DNA of 64,000 bases from contig NZ_JBQKGW010000002.1 of the NCBI RefSeq assembly GCF_052118625.1, positions 153,459-217,458 on the forward strand. Direction: 5' to 3'. Positions 33,995-42,113 of this stretch are shown here, piece by piece. Positions within the stretch are counted from its first letter, which is position 1. The number at the start of each line of letters is the position of its first letter. Made by a program: the position numbers and the translations under genes. The DNA is from Porcincola sp945869225. GTDB lineage: Bacteria; Bacillota; Clostridia; Lachnospirales; Lachnospiraceae. Under the pieces are notes generated by a model, which worked only from the letters and a program-made list of their open reading frames with translations, had not been told where the DNA came from and made no database searches.

Positions 33995-35044
33995 TCACTG
34001 ATAAAGAAGATTGGAAGAAACAGACAGGCTGCTCCACTTGTCCGTTCCTGTCTTCACATTGGCCGCCGGGATATTCACTGTAACGAGCATGCTTTGTCCG
34101 CCCTCGACTGCCTGCTGAACAGGCGTGTTCACCGATGCCACCTGCTTTGTCCCATCGGTCAGCACCAGATCGATGCTGTCGCACCACTTCGTCCCATCCT
34201 GGCCGTTAGCAAGCCACAGAGCCAGTCCGAGGCTGCCGTCTGTGTTCTGCCAGGCCATATTCACAAGACTGTAGAACGCCCCGTCGAACACACCCTTTTC
34301 AGAGAATCGAAGAGCCAGATAAGGATACAGGTCAACCGCATTTCTTCCGCTTCCAAGGGCAGCCTCGTACCCCTCCGGATACTTCCCGGAAAAGTAATTG
34401 CCCTCCGGAAGTGCCGCCGCCTTCCAGCCGTTCTTGTACTTTGCGATGCGCATCAGCACTGAATACCACTGTACCGAACCATCCTTCTCAACCTCATAAT
34501 CGGTCAGTCCGACTCCAAAATAGTACGGTGACTGGGTCTTGTCTTTCGTCGGATCCAGGAAGCAGACATCTTTGTGCCCCGTGAGAGCCTTTGTCTCCGC
34601 CTCCGCCTGACTCACAGACTTCATCTGATTCTGAAGCGTATCCGCATCCATCGCAGTTTCAAAACAGGAAGCAAAATTCTCGTTGTCCGTCAGCTCCGCA
34701 TAGTGCTTCATCTTCGAATAGAGCGCCCTTGCCTGCCTGACAGCCTCCTCTGCGGTGATTCCCTCAGCCTCCGCATTCGTCGGTCCGGCTCCGTCCGACT
34801 TCCCTTCTGAAGACGCGCCTTCTGTTTCATTCGTCTTCTCCCCGGAAATCGCTGCGGTCGAGCCCTCCTGAGCTGCACCCTGTGAAAGCGCGATTGCATT
34901 CTTTTCCCCGCTGCCAGCCGCCTCCAAGGCAGTCTCCGTCTCCGACTCTCCCAGGATCACTGCCGGTGCAGCCCCCGCTCCGAAGGCACACTCCATCGCC
35001 AAAACCCCGGCCAGCCAAACAGCCGCAGTCCTATTTCTCATCAT
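33995..35044 (-). CDS. Secreted protein of unknown function
   Basis: A 349-residue exported protein with a signal peptide (AAVWLAGVLAMECAFGAGAAP), an acidic low-complexity linker (about residues 32-92, ETETALEAAGSGEKN and similar) and a C-terminal globular domain (about residues 100-345) with YYFGVGLTDYEVEKDGSVQW and LALRFSEKGVF. I do not recognise the domain. GGAGG lies seven bases before ATG 35044. The start is about 90 nt from the folded element at 35131-35309, which lies between this gene and the MGMT-family gene upstream. Confidence 0.75.
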   Translation of the reverse strand: MMRNRTAAVWLAGVLAMECAFGAGAAPAVILGESETETALEAAGSGEKNAIALSQGAAQEGSTAAISGEKTNETEGASSEGKSDGAGPTNAEAEGITAEEAVRQARALYSKMKHYAELTDNENFASCFETAMDADTLQNQMKSVSQAEAETKALTGHKDVCFLDPTKDKTQSPYYFGVGLTDYEVEKDGSVQWYSVLMRIAKYKNGWKAAALPEGNYFSGKYPEGYEAALGSGRNAVDLYPYLALRFSEKGVFDGAFYSLVNMAWQNTDGSLGLALWLANGQDGTKWCDSIDLVLTDGTKQVASVNTPVQQAVEGGQSMLVTVNIPAANVKTGTDKWSSLSVSSNLLYQ

Positions 35045-35130
35045 GATAAAACCTCCATCCGCCTGCTCCGCTTAGGCACAACCCCTCCGCAACATCCAGC
35101 AGACTCGCACCCAGATTTTATAATGTTTCA

Positions 35131-35309
35131 GTGTATAAGTCCAGTCACAAAGAGCAGCCAGGTCGCATGCTTGCATGCGTATCCGGCTGCTCTTTAGTGA
35201 CGACAACAGGCATGAGCGTGAAGCGACGCGTCAGCGGCGCGGGAACGCGAATGCCTGTAGCGGCCCGGAAGCTGCGAAAGCAGCGAAGGGACGCGTAGGA
35301 CTTATACGC
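35131..35309 (+). ncRNA. Structured element A (about 175 nt, paired ends)
   Basis: The ends GTGTATAAGTCC (35131-35142) and GGACTTATACGC (35298-35309) form a 12-bp closing stem with one G-T pair. Inside: stem GTCAC/GTGAC (35144-35148, 35197-35201) topped by an 11-bp arm AAAGAGCAGCC/GGCTGCTCTTT and CGCATGC-TT-GCATGCG; stem ACAGGCAT/ATGCCTGT enclosing GCGT-N6-ACGC and CGCG-GGAA-CGCG; stem GCTGC-GAAA-GCAGC. It aligns nearly gap-free with element B at 47739-47912, with compensatory base changes in at least five stems. The fold is seen directly; that it is transcribed is inferred. Confidence 0.72.
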
Positions 35310-35321
35310 GTACGCATTACA

Positions 35322-35356
35322 GCGACGACAACCGGAAATGAGCGTGAAGCGACGCA
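35322..35356 (+). repeat. Partial copy of element A's middle part
   Basis: GCGACGACAACCGGAAATGA and the following GCGTGAAGCGACGC repeat the 35199-35233 segment of element A with a few differences, 125 nt downstream. It lacks the closing stem partners and ends just before the MGMT-family stop codon. Confidence 0.75.
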
Positions 35357-35362
35357 TTTTAT

Positions 35363-35740
35363 TTACAGACACCACGGCGTCTCCCACTGGTACTTTTCCA
35401 TCACCACGTGGCCATCCTGAAACTCCACCCCGTCCTCCTTCAGCAGTCTGACCTGCTCATTCTCTCCGCCAAAAGCGAACGCTTTGGAGACAGCACCGTC
35501 CTTTGTTACAACCCGGTAACACGGGACATGCTCGGGATCATTGTTTACATGCAGCGCAAACCCCACCACCCGTGCCCAGCGCGGATTGCCCGCAAGCCTG
35601 GCTACCTGGCCATAGGTTGCGACCTTACCTCTCGGAATCTGACGGACAACATCATAGATCCGCTGGAAACTGTTTTTTCCCTTATCTTCCCCGCCCTCTT
35701 CCGGATATGCCGCCTCATGATACTTGATTGATTTCGCCAT
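35363..35740 (-). CDS. MGMT-family DNA-binding protein with PCYR motif
   Basis: A 125-residue protein with the winged-helix DNA-binding domain of O6-alkylguanine-DNA alkyltransferases: QRIYDVVRQIPRGKVATYGQVARLAG (residues 26-50) and RVVGFALHVNNDPEHVPCYRVV (residues 57-77). The acceptor cysteine is present, but the motif reads PCYR instead of the usual PCHR, so the histidine that activates the cysteine is replaced by tyrosine. It is shorter than full Ogt and lacks the N-terminal domain. It may be a repair enzyme or a damage-binding, alkyltransferase-like protein. ATG 35740 has GGAGAG upstream. Confidence 0.85.
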   Translation of the reverse strand: MAKSIKYHEAAYPEEGGEDKGKNSFQRIYDVVRQIPRGKVATYGQVARLAGNPRWARVVGFALHVNNDPEHVPCYRVVTKDGAVSKAFAFGGENEQVRLLKEDGVEFQDGHVVMEKYQWETPWCL

Positions 35741-35830
35741 CCATTTCTCTCCTTTGCTTCTGCAATAGAAGTCTCTTTCTATGATATACTGACAGACAGA
35801 AGGACGCCAGTGTGAATACAGGAGAAACCA

Positions 35831-36358
35831 ATGAAACAGGATCAAAACGGGAATCGTGACAACAGCAGGGAAGTGATCAGCCGTCTCAATCAGCAGATCT
35901 TCAGCCTCAAGAAGCAGGTTCAGTCTGCCTCCCTTGAGATGGCTATGATGCGTGCCCAGATGGACGACCTGAAGAAAGATGCACGCCGCAGCCTGCGGCT
36001 CGAGCGTTTTAATGTACCGGACGATGCCCATATGGAGGAGATCAACGAGACGGTTGCAATGATCGAGAAAGCAATCGGAAAAGAACGCAGAAAAAACCGC
36101 TCATCCAGACCTGACAGAGAGGAAAACACTTCTCCGAGCAGGCTGGACGAGCGGATCATCCTGATCGTCCTGAAGCTGCGCCGCAAAAACTTTACAATCC
36201 GTGAAATCGCATCCCACACCGGCCTCGGCTTCGGAACTGTCCAGGGCATCATCCAGAAATACGGAAGTGATCCCGGTATTCAGAACCTGGTCACCGGCGG
36301 AACACAGATGGAGCTGAGCGATTACATTCTCGTCAAGCCCGGCGAAGATGAGAACTGA
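35831..36358 (+). CDS. Coiled-coil protein with C-terminal helix-turn-helix
   Basis: A 175-residue soluble protein. Residues 15-60 form a coiled coil (SRLNQQIFSLKKQVQSASLE), residues 60-105 are charged and probably flexible, and residues 105-150 form a helix-turn-helix of resolvase-like type (RRKNFTIREIASHTGLGFGT). The combination suggests a DNA-binding regulator that dimerises through the coiled coil. I do not recognise a named family. AGGAGAAACC precedes ATG 35831. It is divergent from the MGMT-family gene and convergent with aminopeptidase P. Confidence 0.65.
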   Translation: MKQDQNGNRDNSREVISRLNQQIFSLKKQVQSASLEMAMMRAQMDDLKKDARRSLRLERFNVPDDAHMEEINETVAMIEKAIGKERRKNRSSRPDREENTSPSRLDERIILIVLKLRRKNFTIREIASHTGLGFGTVQGIIQKYGSDPGIQNLVTGGTQMELSDYILVKPGEDEN

Positions 36359-36379
36359 AACTGCGCAGCCTGACCCGGC

Positions 36380-36411
36380 AGGCTTGCCTGAAAGCAGTCA
36401 CAGGCAAGCCT
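36380..36411. terminator. Possible shared hairpin between convergent genes
   Basis: AGGCTTGCCTG (36380-36390) pairs perfectly with CAGGCAAGCCT (36401-36411). There is no T-tract on either side, so termination efficiency is uncertain. Confidence 0.45.
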
Positions 36412-36420
36412 CCTGAAGCC

Positions 36421-38265
36421 TCAGATTTCCCTGGTTGCGTGTCTCAGCCACGTTCTCTCTTCTTCACTCAGGTAAGGGGAGACCTCCGCGTAAACCCTTC
36501 TGTGATATTGATTCAGAATCTCTTTTTCTCTCTCTGAGAGCATCTCCGGCACAACTGCATCCAGATCCCACGGCACAAGGGTCAGAACTTCGAATTCCAT
36601 GAACTGCCCGTACTCATTCTTTTCCGCCTTTCTGCACAGCATCAGATTCTCGCAGCGGACACCGAACTTCCCGGTCAGATAGATGCCGGGTTCATCGGAT
36701 GTCACCATCCCCTCTTCAAAGACGCATGGCGTGCGGCGTCCCGGTCTCCAGGTATAGTTGACGCTGTTCGGCCCCTCATGGACATTCAGAAGATATCCGA
36801 CACCATGCCCGGTCCCATGGTTATAGTCAAGTCCTGCCTCCCAGAGCGGACTGCGTGCAAGGTAGTCGATGGCCGTCCCGGTGCATCCATAGTGGAATTT
36901 CGCTGCACCGAGATTCAGATTGCCGCGCAGCACCCGAGTATACATCTCCTTCTCCTCCTGCGTCAGAATCCCGCAGGCAAAGGTCCTCGTGATATCCGTG
37001 GTTCCCTCCAGATACTGTCCGCCGGAATCCACCAGCAGGAAGCTTCTGGGCTCGAGCGGAATGTCTGTCTCCGGTGTCGGCTCATAGTGCACGATGGCAC
37101 CATGGGAACCAAAGCCCGCGATGGTATCGAAGCTGATTCCGAGGAAATGCTCCTGTTCCTGCCTGAACTTCAGCAGTCTGTCGCAGGCGGACAGCTCCGT
37201 GATCGGATGGGCCGGATCGTAGTGTGCCATCTGCTGCTTGAGCCAGTACATAAACTTCGTGACCGCCACGCCATCCTTCAGATGTGCCTCCCCGGTGTGC
37301 TCCATTTCCACCGGGGTGCGGATCGCCTTCGGAAGCAAGGTTGGATTCGTCGTATCGACCACGCGGACGCCCTTCGGCACGGAGGACCAGACCGTATAGT
37401 TGACGGTCGATGTGTCAAACAATAGCGTGCTCTTCTCCGGAATCGTCTTCATCCAGCTGTACAAGTCGTTGTAAGGAACCAGACGGACATGGTCCTTTTC
37501 CAGCTCCCTGACGAGCGCGCTCCCGCAGACACCATGGACGGCCGCCGGGTCTGCCCCGTCCGCAAACGCCTCTGCCTGCGTGAACAGGAGGACTTCCTGC
37601 GGTGTCACGGCAACATAGGCCAGAAAGACCGGATTGCAGGCGACATCGTCCCCGCGGAGGTTCAGAAGCCAGGCAATATCGTCAAGGGAAGTCAGCACAT
37701 GATAGTCTGCCTTATGACTTTTCATCGCCTCTCTCAGATCCGCAATCTTGTCCGCTCTCGACTTCCCCGTCCACTTTGTATCAAGTTCCCAGACCGGACG
37801 GCAGGACAGTGCCGGGCGGTCTTCCCAGATCGCCCCGACCAGATCCAGGTCAGACGATATGGAAGCTCCGTTCTTTTTTGCGATCCCGGCCAGCCTGCTG
37901 CCCTTTCCGGCCGTCATGCAGCGGCCGTCAAATCCCAGTACCTGTTCCTTCGCAAGGTGCGCTGCGATGAATTCCTCTGTCGTCGGGACACCCTCATCGC
38001 CCATTCTCATCAGTGTCACCCCGGAATCCTTCAGCTGATCTGCTGCCTGCAGGAAATACCGGCCATCCGTCCAGAGGTAGGCACTGTCCTTCAGAATCAA
38101 TGCTGTCCCCGCCGAGCCCGTGAAGCCGGTGATAAACTCTCTGCACTTGAAATAATTCCCGACGTACTCTGAGCTGTGGAAATCGTCCGTCGGCACCAGC
38201 CAGGCATCAATCCCATGCTTTTTCATCTCCGCCCTCAGAGCGGTCAGTCTCTCCGGTACTGTCAT
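36421..38265 (-). CDS. Xaa-Pro aminopeptidase, M24B family
   Basis: Removes N-terminal residues that precede proline. The 614-residue protein has two N-terminal creatinase-like domains (LVPTDDFHSSEYVGNYFKC near residue 25) and a pita-bread metallopeptidase domain with metal ligands in LLVDSGGQYLEGTTDITRTF (about residue 413), GHGVGYLLNVHEGP (about residue 487), DEPGIY near residue 525 and FMEFEVLTLV near residue 555. Length and the three-domain arrangement match the large aminopeptidase P of eukaryotes and many Clostridia. No signal peptide; a cytosolic peptide-recycling role is likely. Confidence 0.94.
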   Translation of the reverse strand: MTVPERLTALRAEMKKHGIDAWLVPTDDFHSSEYVGNYFKCREFITGFTGSAGTALILKDSAYLWTDGRYFLQAADQLKDSGVTLMRMGDEGVPTTEEFIAAHLAKEQVLGFDGRCMTAGKGSRLAGIAKKNGASISSDLDLVGAIWEDRPALSCRPVWELDTKWTGKSRADKIADLREAMKSHKADYHVLTSLDDIAWLLNLRGDDVACNPVFLAYVAVTPQEVLLFTQAEAFADGADPAAVHGVCGSALVRELEKDHVRLVPYNDLYSWMKTIPEKSTLLFDTSTVNYTVWSSVPKGVRVVDTTNPTLLPKAIRTPVEMEHTGEAHLKDGVAVTKFMYWLKQQMAHYDPAHPITELSACDRLLKFRQEQEHFLGISFDTIAGFGSHGAIVHYEPTPETDIPLEPRSFLLVDSGGQYLEGTTDITRTFACGILTQEEKEMYTRVLRGNLNLGAAKFHYGCTGTAIDYLARSPLWEAGLDYNHGTGHGVGYLLNVHEGPNSVNYTWRPGRRTPCVFEEGMVTSDEPGIYLTGKFGVRCENLMLCRKAEKNEYGQFMEFEVLTLVPWDLDAVVPEMLSEREKEILNQYHRRVYAEVSPYLSEEERTWLRHATREI

Positions 38266-38369
38266 ATCGTCTTTCCTCCTCCTGTTTCATCATTGATCGC
38301 GAAAACGACGTTCCATCCCGCCCGGTTTATGCAGGATGAATCTGTCCTGGACTTTCCGCCAAAGCCGGA

Positions 38370-39173
38370 TCAGACCAGTGCTCCGGCAGATTTTGCATCC
38401 ACCCCGGATTTTGTATTCTTATGGTAGATTTCTACCAGCCCGTCCAGGACGAGTGTCCGGACCAGGGTGATGTCATGTGTGCAGGCTCCGATCACTGTGC
38501 CGGCCAGCCCGCCGGTCGCAACGACCTGGAGCTGAGTTCCAGTCTCTGCCTCCACCCGGTCAATCAGGCCGTCAATCATCGCTGCGTTCCCGTAGAGCAG
38601 TCCGCTGCGCATCGCGTCCGCCGTATTCTTTCCGATGACCTTCTTCGGCACCTCCAGACTGATTCCCTGGAGCATCGACGTTTCCTTCACCAGTGCATCC
38701 AGCGACAGCCGAAGTCCGGTCATGATCATGCCGCCGACATAGCTGCGGGTTTCATCAATCACGATCATCGTCGTTGCGGTCCCCATGTCAATCACCATCA
38801 GCGGCGGATCAAACTTCGCCAGCGCTCCGACCGCTCCGGCAATCAGGTCCGCCCCGATCGATGTCGGGTCATCCATCCGGATATTCAGACCGGTTTTCAA
38901 GCCGGGTCCGACCACGTATGCCTGCACACCGCAGACCTTCTTCAGGGCAGTCCGCACGATGTATGTCAGCGGCGGGACTACAGAGCCGATGATTGCCCCG
39001 TCAATCATGGACACATCCACTCCATGAAGATCCAGGGCTGTCTTGAATAAGATCGCATATTCGAGCGATGTCTTGGAAGTATCCGTGGAAATGCGTTCCG
39101 TGAATATGGCTTTCCATCCTTGATACCCTCCAAGGACCGTATTGGTATTCCCGATATCGATTGCAAGCAGCAT
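38370..39173 (-). CDS. coaX: Type III pantothenate kinase
   Basis: Phosphorylates pantothenate in the first step of coenzyme A synthesis. The 267-residue protein has the ASKHA-fold motifs of CoaX: LLAIDIGNTNTVLGGYQG at the start, the DPTSIGADLIAGAVGA segment near residue 97 and VIDMGTATTMIVIDE near residue 122. The ATG at 39173 is chosen because the family begins LLAIDIGNTN; a longer frame upstream has no homology. It points away from the Mrp gene, with a 303-nt divergent gap. Confidence 0.95.
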   Translation of the reverse strand: MLLAIDIGNTNTVLGGYQGWKAIFTERISTDTSKTSLEYAILFKTALDLHGVDVSMIDGAIIGSVVPPLTYIVRTALKKVCGVQAYVVGPGLKTGLNIRMDDPTSIGADLIAGAVGALAKFDPPLMVIDMGTATTMIVIDETRSYVGGMIMTGLRLSLDALVKETSMLQGISLEVPKKVIGKNTADAMRSGLLYGNAAMIDGLIDRVEAETGTQLQVVATGGLAGTVIGACTHDITLVRTLVLDGLVEIYHKNTKSGVDAKSAGALV

Positions 39174-39476
39174 ATCCGCCCGTCTCCTTTTCATCAGACC
39201 GCTTCGCTTGTCCGCCCCGCTCTCACCTTCTACCCATACAAAAATGTATGGATCACACCCTCTTTCGCAATGTGCAGGTTCAGCAGCATGGGGGAACAGC
39301 CCTTTCGAAGCATCCCGAGTATACCACAAGAGGAGAAACCCGTGCATAGACAATTACTATTTGATTTTACAAAATTTGATTTTGTATTCTGATTAATCCT
39401 TGTATCTGCAGCAGGCTCTATGGTACACTATCTGCAGAGTCTCTCAAAACAGACATCCAAGAAGGAGGTTTTTCAT
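39174..39476. other. Divergent intergenic region between coaX and mrp
   Basis: No gene is visible. Toward the Mrp gene, TTGTAT (39400-39405) and TACACT (39424-39429), 18 nt apart, form a weak candidate promoter about 48 nt before ATG 39477. The AT-rich stretch just upstream (about 39350-39390) contains ATTTGATTTT twice. Confidence 0.4.
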
Positions 39477-40343
39477 ATGGCACAGAAAGATCAGGACTGC
39501 CAGGAAGCTTCTTCCTGCAGCCGCTCAAGCTGTGAGGGCTGCCCGGAGCATGAAAAAGAAGCACATGGTCCGCAGAAGTTTCCGCAGAATCCAGGAAGTT
39601 TTGTCAAACATGTGATCGGTGTCGTGTCCGGTAAGGGCGGTGTCGGAAAGAGCTTCGTGACCGCTTCCCTGGCAAATGCACTTGTAAAAGCCGGTCACAG
39701 CGTCGGAATCCTTGACGCCGACATTACCGGTCCGTCCATCCCGAAGATGTATGGACTGACCGCTGACCAGACGCGCGCGGTGGATGAGCACACGCTGCTC
39801 CCGGTCACTACGGCAAACGGCATCAAGGTCATGAGTCTGAATCTGATCATCCAGGACCCGGAACAGGCTGTCATCTGGAGAGGGCCGATCCTCGGACAGG
39901 TGATTCAGCAGTTCTGGAGCGACGTTGCCTGGGGACAGCTCGACTATCTGCTGGTCGACATGCCGCCCGGAACAGGTGATGTTCCGCTGACAGTCTTCCA
40001 GTCACTGCCGGTTGACGGAATCTTTATCGTCACCAGCCCGCAGGATCTGGTTCGCATGATCGTCGCGAAGGCCTGGAACATGGCACAGATGATGAAGATT
40101 CCGGTCCTCGGCATGATCGAAAACTACAGCTATCTGAAGTGTCCTGACTGCGGGAAGATCATCAAGGTCTTCGGCGAGAGTCACATCGACGAGGTTTCAA
40201 AGAGCACAGGACTTGAGGTCTGCGGCAACATCCCGATCAACCCGGACTACGCCCAGCTCGCAGATGAAGGTCGGTTCGCAGAGATGGATGTCGACTTCCT
40301 GGACAGAGCCCTGAAGAAGGTGGAGAGCACGCTCACCGTCTGA
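39477..40343 (+). CDS. Mrp/NBP35-family iron-sulfur cluster carrier ATPase
   Basis: P-loop ATPase that carries or transfers Fe-S clusters. The 288-residue protein has a Cys-rich N-terminus (residues 9-22, CQEASSCSRSSCEGC), the deviant Walker A GKGGVGKS near residue 49, Walker B-type VDMPPGTGD and the conserved CxxC cluster ligand (KCPDCGK near residue 222). Length is typical for the clostridial form. AAGGAGG lies just before ATG 39477. The Cys-rich N-terminus is seen in related anaerobe proteins and may bind a second cluster. Confidence 0.92.
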   Translation: MAQKDQDCQEASSCSRSSCEGCPEHEKEAHGPQKFPQNPGSFVKHVIGVVSGKGGVGKSFVTASLANALVKAGHSVGILDADITGPSIPKMYGLTADQTRAVDEHTLLPVTTANGIKVMSLNLIIQDPEQAVIWRGPILGQVIQQFWSDVAWGQLDYLLVDMPPGTGDVPLTVFQSLPVDGIFIVTSPQDLVRMIVAKAWNMAQMMKIPVLGMIENYSYLKCPDCGKIIKVFGESHIDEVSKSTGLEVCGNIPINPDYAQLADEGRFAEMDVDFLDRALKKVESTLTV

Positions 40344-40349
40344 TACCAT

Positions 40350-40421
40350 CAGACAGCTCCGCGCAGCCGGGGAGTCCGCTCACACGCTGAATTGCCGTAC
40401 CAGACAGCTCCGCGCAGCCGG
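40350..40421. repeat. 21-bp direct repeat, 51-nt period
   Basis: CAGACAGCTCCGCGCAGCCG plus one G occurs at 40350-40370 and 40401-40421, immediately after the Mrp stop codon. The bases between contain related words (TACCATCAGACAG and GTACCAGACAG). No gene is seen in the 225-nt gap except a terminator. Confidence 0.8.
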
Positions 40422-40467
40422 AGCGTCTGCCTCACAATGTCAGATTATTTCCCCGCGCACAGGTATC

Positions 40468-40507
40468 AAGAAGGCACCGGATCACACGATGGATCCAGTG
40501 CCTTCTT
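40468..40507. terminator. Intrinsic terminator between convergent genes
   Basis: AAGAAGGCACCGGATC pairs with GATCCAGTGCCTTCTT (40468-40483 and 40492-40507), with one bulged mismatch. A run of T-rich bases follows on the plus strand, so it should end the Mrp transcript and may also serve the MBL-fold gene. Confidence 0.75.
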
Positions 40508-40569
40508 CATATGTTTCGTGCTTTTCCGGCTGTCCGGCAGGAGTCTCCCTGCTTTTACAAAGTACCGGC

Positions 40570-41343
40570 TCAGATGGTCATTGTCCTGAACGCCTCCGGC
40601 TTTACCACTTTGATATCCGGAAATTCCTCCTGCATCAGCTTCTTCAGCGGTCTGAGATCAACATCCCGCGACATTGGCGGAAAGGCATTGTCAAAATGCG
40701 ACAGGACGACGCTTTTCGGCTGAAGGACAGACAGGACCTCGCGTGCACGGGCTGGCAGATCATTGTTGCCCTGGTATGGAAGGATCAGGACATCAGCATG
40801 CTTCGGGTAGGTTTCCGCCGGATCAAGTGCCAGACTCCCCAGGAGCAGGATTTCACGTCCTTCCGCCTTGATATCATATGCCACAATCTCCCCTGCTTCC
40901 TTGAAGGTCCGGTTTGCCCAGAACAAAAACGGCAGATTTCCCGCATACCGGATCATACGCCAGGGCGAGAGTGTGTCGAGGATGTATCGCCATCTGAACG
41001 CAATGTGCCTTGCACGAAGCGGTGTAATCCTGATATCACCAATCGGGTACGTTCTGTCCGGTTGAATTTCCACCACGCGGTCCTGATCCGCCTCAAACCG
41101 TTCCAGCGTCTTTACGCACTGCCTCGTGCAGAAAACCGTAAAGTCACTGTCATCGATCTTGTCCGCGGTAAAGGCAAAGTGATCAAAATGACAGTGTGTG
41201 ATAAACACCGTATCATACTGAAGCAGTTCATCATCTGTCAGCGCGACATGTCCGCCCTGCAGCTCCATGAATGGGTCGAACAGGATCTTCTCTTTCCCGC
41301 TCTCAAGCACAAAAACGGCAGTTCCAAGCCAAGTCAGTTTCAT
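40570..41343 (-). CDS. Metallo-beta-lactamase-fold metal-dependent hydrolase
   Basis: A 257-residue soluble protein with the MBL zinc motif THCHFDHF near residue 52 and further ligands in ARHIAFRW (about residue 110), SLALDPAE and SHFDNAF near residue 225. The pattern resembles the UlaG-like branch, but the substrate is unknown. The ATG at 41343 has TGGAG eight bases upstream; a GTG nine bases further on would also be in frame. It follows the ABC transporter genes in the same direction, with a 20-nt gap, so it may act on the imported substrate. Confidence 0.85.
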   Translation of the reverse strand: MKLTWLGTAVFVLESGKEKILFDPFMELQGGHVALTDDELLQYDTVFITHCHFDHFAFTADKIDDSDFTVFCTRQCVKTLERFEADQDRVVEIQPDRTYPIGDIRITPLRARHIAFRWRYILDTLSPWRMIRYAGNLPFLFWANRTFKEAGEIVAYDIKAEGREILLLGSLALDPAETYPKHADVLILPYQGNNDLPARAREVLSVLQPKSVVLSHFDNAFPPMSRDVDLRPLKKLMQEEFPDIKVVKPEAFRTMTI

Positions 41344-41363
41344 TTCAGTCACTCCATTTCCGC

Positions 41364-42113
41364 TCAGTCCACTGCAGCAAGCAGCATTTTTGTATAGTCG
41401 TGCTGCGGTTCTTCAAATACCTGCCGGACATCTCCACTTTCCACAATTTCGCCCTGTTTCATGACCAGCACCCGGTCGCAGATCTGGTAAATCACGTTCA
41501 GATCATGGCTGATAAACAGATAACTCAGTCTGAATTCCTCCTTCAGCCGGACCAGCAGCCTCAGAATCTGCGCCTGGACGGTCACGTCCAGTGCGGACAC
41601 CGGTTCATCCAGCAGGACCAGCTGCGGCTGCTGAATCATAGCCGCGGCAATACAGACACGCTGCCGCTGTCCGCCGGACAATTCGTATGGATATCTATCG
41701 ATATACTCCTCTGAAAGTCCTACCTGTTCCAGAATCTCCGGAACAAGAGTCCGGTCTGCCCGTTTGCCGCGCCTCTCCCCTGCACGCAGGGCTTCCCGCA
41801 GCGTCCACCCCACTGTTCTTACAGGATTCAGGCTCGAGTAAGGATCCTGAAACACCATCTGCGGATGATCCGTATGGTGGATGATCTCACCCTCGTAGTC
41901 CATTCCAAGCCCCAGGACCGCACGGCAGAGCGTCGTTTTTCCGCTCCCGCTCTCTCCGACGAGTCCCAGTGTCTCGCCTTTTTGAATCGAGAATGTCACA
42001 TCCCGGAGGACCTGCATATCCCTCTCACCGAATCCAGAATGTGTTCCGGAGAATCTGCGTGCTTTCCTATAATAGCTGCTTACATGCCTCACTTCCAGCA
42101 CAGAATCAGTCAT
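41364..42113 (-). CDS. ABC transporter ATP-binding protein, OppF/DppF type
   Basis: ATPase subunit of the oligopeptide/nickel-type importer. The 249 residues contain Walker A GESGSGKTT (about residue 53), the signature LSGGQRQRV near residue 146, Walker B LVLLDEPVSALD and the switch histidine in LFISHDLNV. The short C-terminal end lacks the additional zinc-type tail of some OppF proteins. Its start overlaps the end of the OppD-type gene by 8 nt, so the two are co-translated. Confidence 0.93.
   Translation of the reverse strand: MTDSVLEVRHVSSYYRKARRFSGTHSGFGERDMQVLRDVTFSIQKGETLGLVGESGSGKTTLCRAVLGLGMDYEGEIIHHTDHPQMVFQDPYSSLNPVRTVGWTLREALRAGERRGKRADRTLVPEILEQVGLSEEYIDRYPYELSGGQRQRVCIAAAMIQQPQLVLLDEPVSALDVTVQAQILRLLVRLKEEFRLSYLFISHDLNVIYQICDRVLVMKQGEIVESGDVRQVFEEPQHDYTKMLLAAVD

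Noticed and set aside
35135..35305. CRISPR array or phage attachment site at 35.1-35.4 kb
   Set aside because: There is one full and one partial unit at irregular spacing with no spacers, no cas genes and no integrase beside it.
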